Below the pieces are notes generated by a model. That model was not told where the DNA came from, did not search any database, and worked only from the letters and a program-made list of their open reading frames with translations. 8,644 nucleotides of DNA, taken from assembly GCA_964560565.1 (NCBI GenBank), contig CAZLMF010000065.1, positions 1 through 8,644 on the forward strand, read 5' to 3'. Shown here piece by piece: positions 6,698-8,644 of the stretch; position 1 is the stretch's first letter, and the number at the start of each line of letters is the position of its first letter. This stretch comes from CAZLMF01 sp964560565. Its GTDB lineage: Bacteria > Bacillota > Clostridia > Oscillospirales > Ruminococcaceae. A program made the translations under genes and the position numbers.

Positions 6698-6731
6698 CAA
6701 ATTGATGTATTGCTATGTGCAAATCGATTGT
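6698..6731 (+). promoter_or_regulatory. Possible activator-binding direct repeat upstream of the fucosidase
   Basis: CAAATTGATGT (6698-6708) and CAAATCGATTGT (6720-6731) are related words whose starts are 22 bases apart, close to two helical turns. The second overlaps the -35 position of the proximal promoter and contains the 8-base palindrome AATCGATT (6722-6729). Tandem half-sites at this spacing next to a weak -35 are typical of AraC-type activators, which often control glycoside hydrolases. No regulator gene is in the window, so this is tentative. Confidence 0.3.
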
Positions 6732-6736
6732 CTGTA

Positions 6737-6745
6737 TGTTATAAT
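6737..6745 (+). promoter_or_regulatory. Proximal extended -10 promoter for the GH95 gene
   Basis: TGTTATAAT is a perfect extended -10 element. The expected -35 region (around 6714-6722) has no good TTGACA match, so the promoter may lean on the extended -10 or on an activator. Transcription would start near 6752, leaving about 24 bases including the GGAGGA ribosome site at 6765-6770. Confidence 0.65.
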
Positions 6746-6775
6746 AGTTTATAGCGGCGAAAATGGAGGATGGAT

Positions 6776-8644
6776 ATGAAATCAAAACTAATGCGCATTG
6801 TTGCCTTGGCACTTGTTACAGCTATTGGATTTAATCTAGTCGGCTGCGATAATGGCAAGGAATCATCAGAGGAGGAAATTGTGGAACTACCAAAAGTAAC
6901 AAATGTACTAAAACTATGGTACGATGAGCCGACACCTGAAAAAGGTTGGGAAAATGCATCCCTCCCTATTGGTAACGGTTACATGGGGCTTGGAATTTTC
7001 GGCACAGCTGATAAGGAAACCCTTGTACTAAACGAGAAAACCCTTTGGACAGGTGGACCATCGGAGTGGAGACCTAATTATATCGGCGGCAATAAGCAGG
7101 TTGGCACTTATAGCGTCCTTGAGCAAATCCGAGCGGCACTTGCTGCAAACGATAAGGAAAAGGTTGCAAGCCTTGCAGATGAGCTTACAGGCGCAGGTGG
7201 CGACGGCTACGGCGCATATCAGCTTATGGGGCATATTCAGCTAAACTTTGAGGGCATTAACCCTGAAGAAGTGACCGATTATGTTCGTGATCTAAATATT
7301 ACCGAATCACTTGCAGGAGTGAGCTTTAAGCATGGAGGCTTCACTTACACAAGGGAATATTTAGCAAATTATCCCAGCAACGTTATTGCAATTAAGCTAA
7401 CTACCGATAACACTGATGGTATGACCTTTAATGTTGGCATGAACTCAAGGCAAAAAGATGCAGTTGTAACTATAAATAATGATACGCTGACTTATGGCGG
7501 TGAGCTTGAGGAAAACCAAATGCGCTATGAGGCGCAGATTAAAGCAATTGTGGACAAGGGAACTGTAGCTGCCGTTGGTGAGGAGCTTGCAATTTCAGGA
7601 GCAAGTGAAGTTGTGCTGCTTATATGTGCTGCTACTGACTACGCAAATGACTACCCCACCTACCGCAATGGCGTTGACCCTCACGAGCCTGTGACTGAGC
7701 GCATTGAAGCTGCTGCAAAGCTTGGATATGAGGAGATTAAAGCGGAGCATATATACGACTACCGCAAGATATTTAGCCGAGTTGAGCTTGACTTGGGCGC
7801 TTCAGATGCTACACTGCCCACAAATGAGCTTTTGGCTGGATATGTAAATGGCAACTTATCCGATAGCGATGTAAAAGCTCTTGAAACCCTATACTTCCAA
7901 TATGGACGCTATTTGCTGATTTCCTCCTCTAGGGAGGGCAGCTTGCCTGCTAACTTGCAGGGTGTGTGGAATAACAGCAATACTCCACCCTGGAGCTCGG
8001 ACTACCATATCAACGTGAACTTGCAGATGAACTACTGGCCTGCTTATGTCGCTAATATGGCTGAAACCGCATTGCCTTTAGTGGAGTATGTTGACGGGCT
8101 GCGTGAGCCGGGGCGCATTACTGCAGCTGAGTACGCAGGAATTGTATCCGATAAGGATAACCCCGAAAATGGCTGGATGGCGCATACACAGTCTACTCCC
8201 TTTGGTTGGACTTGCCCGGGCTGGGATTTCTATTGGGGTTGGTCAGCGGCTGCGTCCGCTTGGCTTGACCAAAATATTTGGGAATATTATGAGTTTACAG
8301 GCGATAAGGAATATCTGCGTGATAATATCTATCCTATTTTGCGTGAGAGCGTAATGTTCTATAAGCAGTGGCTGGTTCATGACGAGATTTCAGGTCGCTT
8401 GGTTTCAAGCCCGACCTACTCCCCTGAGCATGGCCCTGTCACAACAGGCAATACCTACGAGCAAAGCCTTATCGAGCAACTTTTTGCTGACTTTATCGTC
8501 GCTTCAACTGACCTTGATATTGACGCTGAGCTTCGTGAGGAGATTTCAGAGATGCGCACTAAGCTTGACCCTTATCAGGTTGGCAAAGACGGCATGATTA
8601 ACGAGTGGTACGAAGAGGACGAGGATACCTTTGACGGCTCTAAG
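6776..8644 (+). CDS. GH95 alpha-L-fucosidase lipoprotein (3' end outside window)
   Basis: The frame opens at ATG 6776, five bases after GGAGGA, and stays open to the window end (623 codons seen). Residues 1-24 form a lipoprotein signal: MKSKLMR, a hydrophobic core, and lipobox LVGC with Cys24; an acidic linker follows. Residues ~44-280 match the GH95 N-terminal beta domain (LPIGNGYMGLGIFG, LNEKTLWTGGPSE). The (alpha/alpha)6 catalytic domain begins near 360, with LPANLQGVWN (~390-399), HINVNLQMNYWPA (411-423) and SPEHGP (549-554). By alignment from memory with the Bifidobacterium enzyme AfcA, Asn413 and Asn415 would be the water-activating pair and Glu551 the general acid. The general base and the C-terminal beta domain lie beyond the window. 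The family removes terminal L-fucose, often alpha-1,2-linked, from host or plant glycans, here at the outer face of the membrane. The linkage preference is not shown by the sequence. Confidence 0.92.
   Translation, partial: MKSKLMRIVALALVTAIGFNLVGCDNGKESSEEEIVELPKVTNVLKLWYDEPTPEKGWENASLPIGNGYMGLGIFGTADKETLVLNEKTLWTGGPSEWRPNYIGGNKQVGTYSVLEQIRAALAANDKEKVASLADELTGAGGDGYGAYQLMGHIQLNFEGINPEEVTDYVRDLNITESLAGVSFKHGGFTYTREYLANYPSNVIAIKLTTDNTDGMTFNVGMNSRQKDAVVTINNDTLTYGGELEENQMRYEAQIKAIVDKGTVAAVGEELAISGASEVVLLICAATDYANDYPTYRNGVDPHEPVTERIEAAAKLGYEEIKAEHIYDYRKIFSRVELDLGASDATLPTNELLAGYVNGNLSDSDVKALETLYFQYGRYLLISSSREGSLPANLQGVWNNSNTPPWSSDYHINVNLQMNYWPAYVANMAETALPLVEYVDGLREPGRITAAEYAGIVSDKDNPENGWMAHTQSTPFGWTCPGWDFYWGWSAAASAWLDQNIWEYYEFTGDKEYLRDNIYPILRESVMFYKQWLVHDEISGRLVSSPTYSPEHGPVTTGNTYEQSLIEQLFADFIVASTDLDIDAELREEISEMRTKLDPYQVGKDGMINEWYEEDEDTFDGSK

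Noticed and set aside
6618..6812. 64-residue minus-strand frame overlapping the fucosidase start
   Set aside because: It covers the plus-strand promoters, ribosome site and signal peptide of the GH95 gene; no ribosome site precedes it and the translation resembles no known family.
8088..8597. Two plus-strand frames of 88 and 72 residues near the window end
   Set aside because: Both lie in a different frame from the GH95 coding sequence, which continues uninterrupted with conserved motifs through this region.

Overview
The window looks like chromosome of a gut-type Bacillota, most likely class Clostridia. The signs are a Gram-positive C-terminal wall-sorting tail, strong GGAGG-type ribosome sites, moderately AT-rich DNA, a PiT/DUF47 pair, a Na+-pump decarboxylase module and a host- or plant-glycan-type GH95 fucosidase lipoprotein. 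I cannot name the genus from sequence alone. I see no mobile elements, CRISPR array, rRNA or tRNA.

Layout. Positions 1-354 (+) hold the 3' end of a surface protein with an acidic Asp/Pro repeat stalk and an IPDTA-like sorting tail. A perfect 16-bp stem-loop (382-416) separates it from the converging minus-strand block. Read 5'->3' on the minus strand, that block runs: strong promoter (6499-6471), oadB-like beta subunit (6434-5295), oadG-like gamma subunit (5282-5094), PiT phosphate transporter (5047-4007), DUF47/PhoU-like PiT partner (3947-3330), a new promoter (3325-3296), a yybP-ykoY manganese riboswitch with its terminator (3289-3146), and a P2-type cation ATPase (3027-439). Diverging from oadB is a GH95 alpha-L-fucosidase lipoprotein (6776 to the window end, +). 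It is cut by the window edge and so remains open. Two possible promoters and a direct repeat lie upstream of it.

How the genes may work together. The ATPase would usually be labelled a Ca2+ pump. The leader matches the Mn2+-sensing yybP-ykoY class, including the paired GGAGUAAC / GUAAGA core. Its P1 helix shares bases with a transcription terminator, which predicts that Mn2+ turns the gene on. The pump is therefore best read as a Mn2+ (or Mn2+/Ca2+) exporter. PiT carriers are known to move neutral metal-phosphate complexes, so the adjacent phosphate importer could be a metal entry route that the pump balances. No terminator is visible between the DUF47 gene and the riboswitch, so read-through from the oad-pit operon into the pump gene would also pass through the Mn2+ gate. 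oadB and oadG lack the carboxyltransferase and biotin-carrier subunits here; these must be encoded elsewhere if the complex is functional.

Most genes belong to known families. The riboswitch gating and the gene order are the most noteworthy points, and I found no clearly undescribed system.
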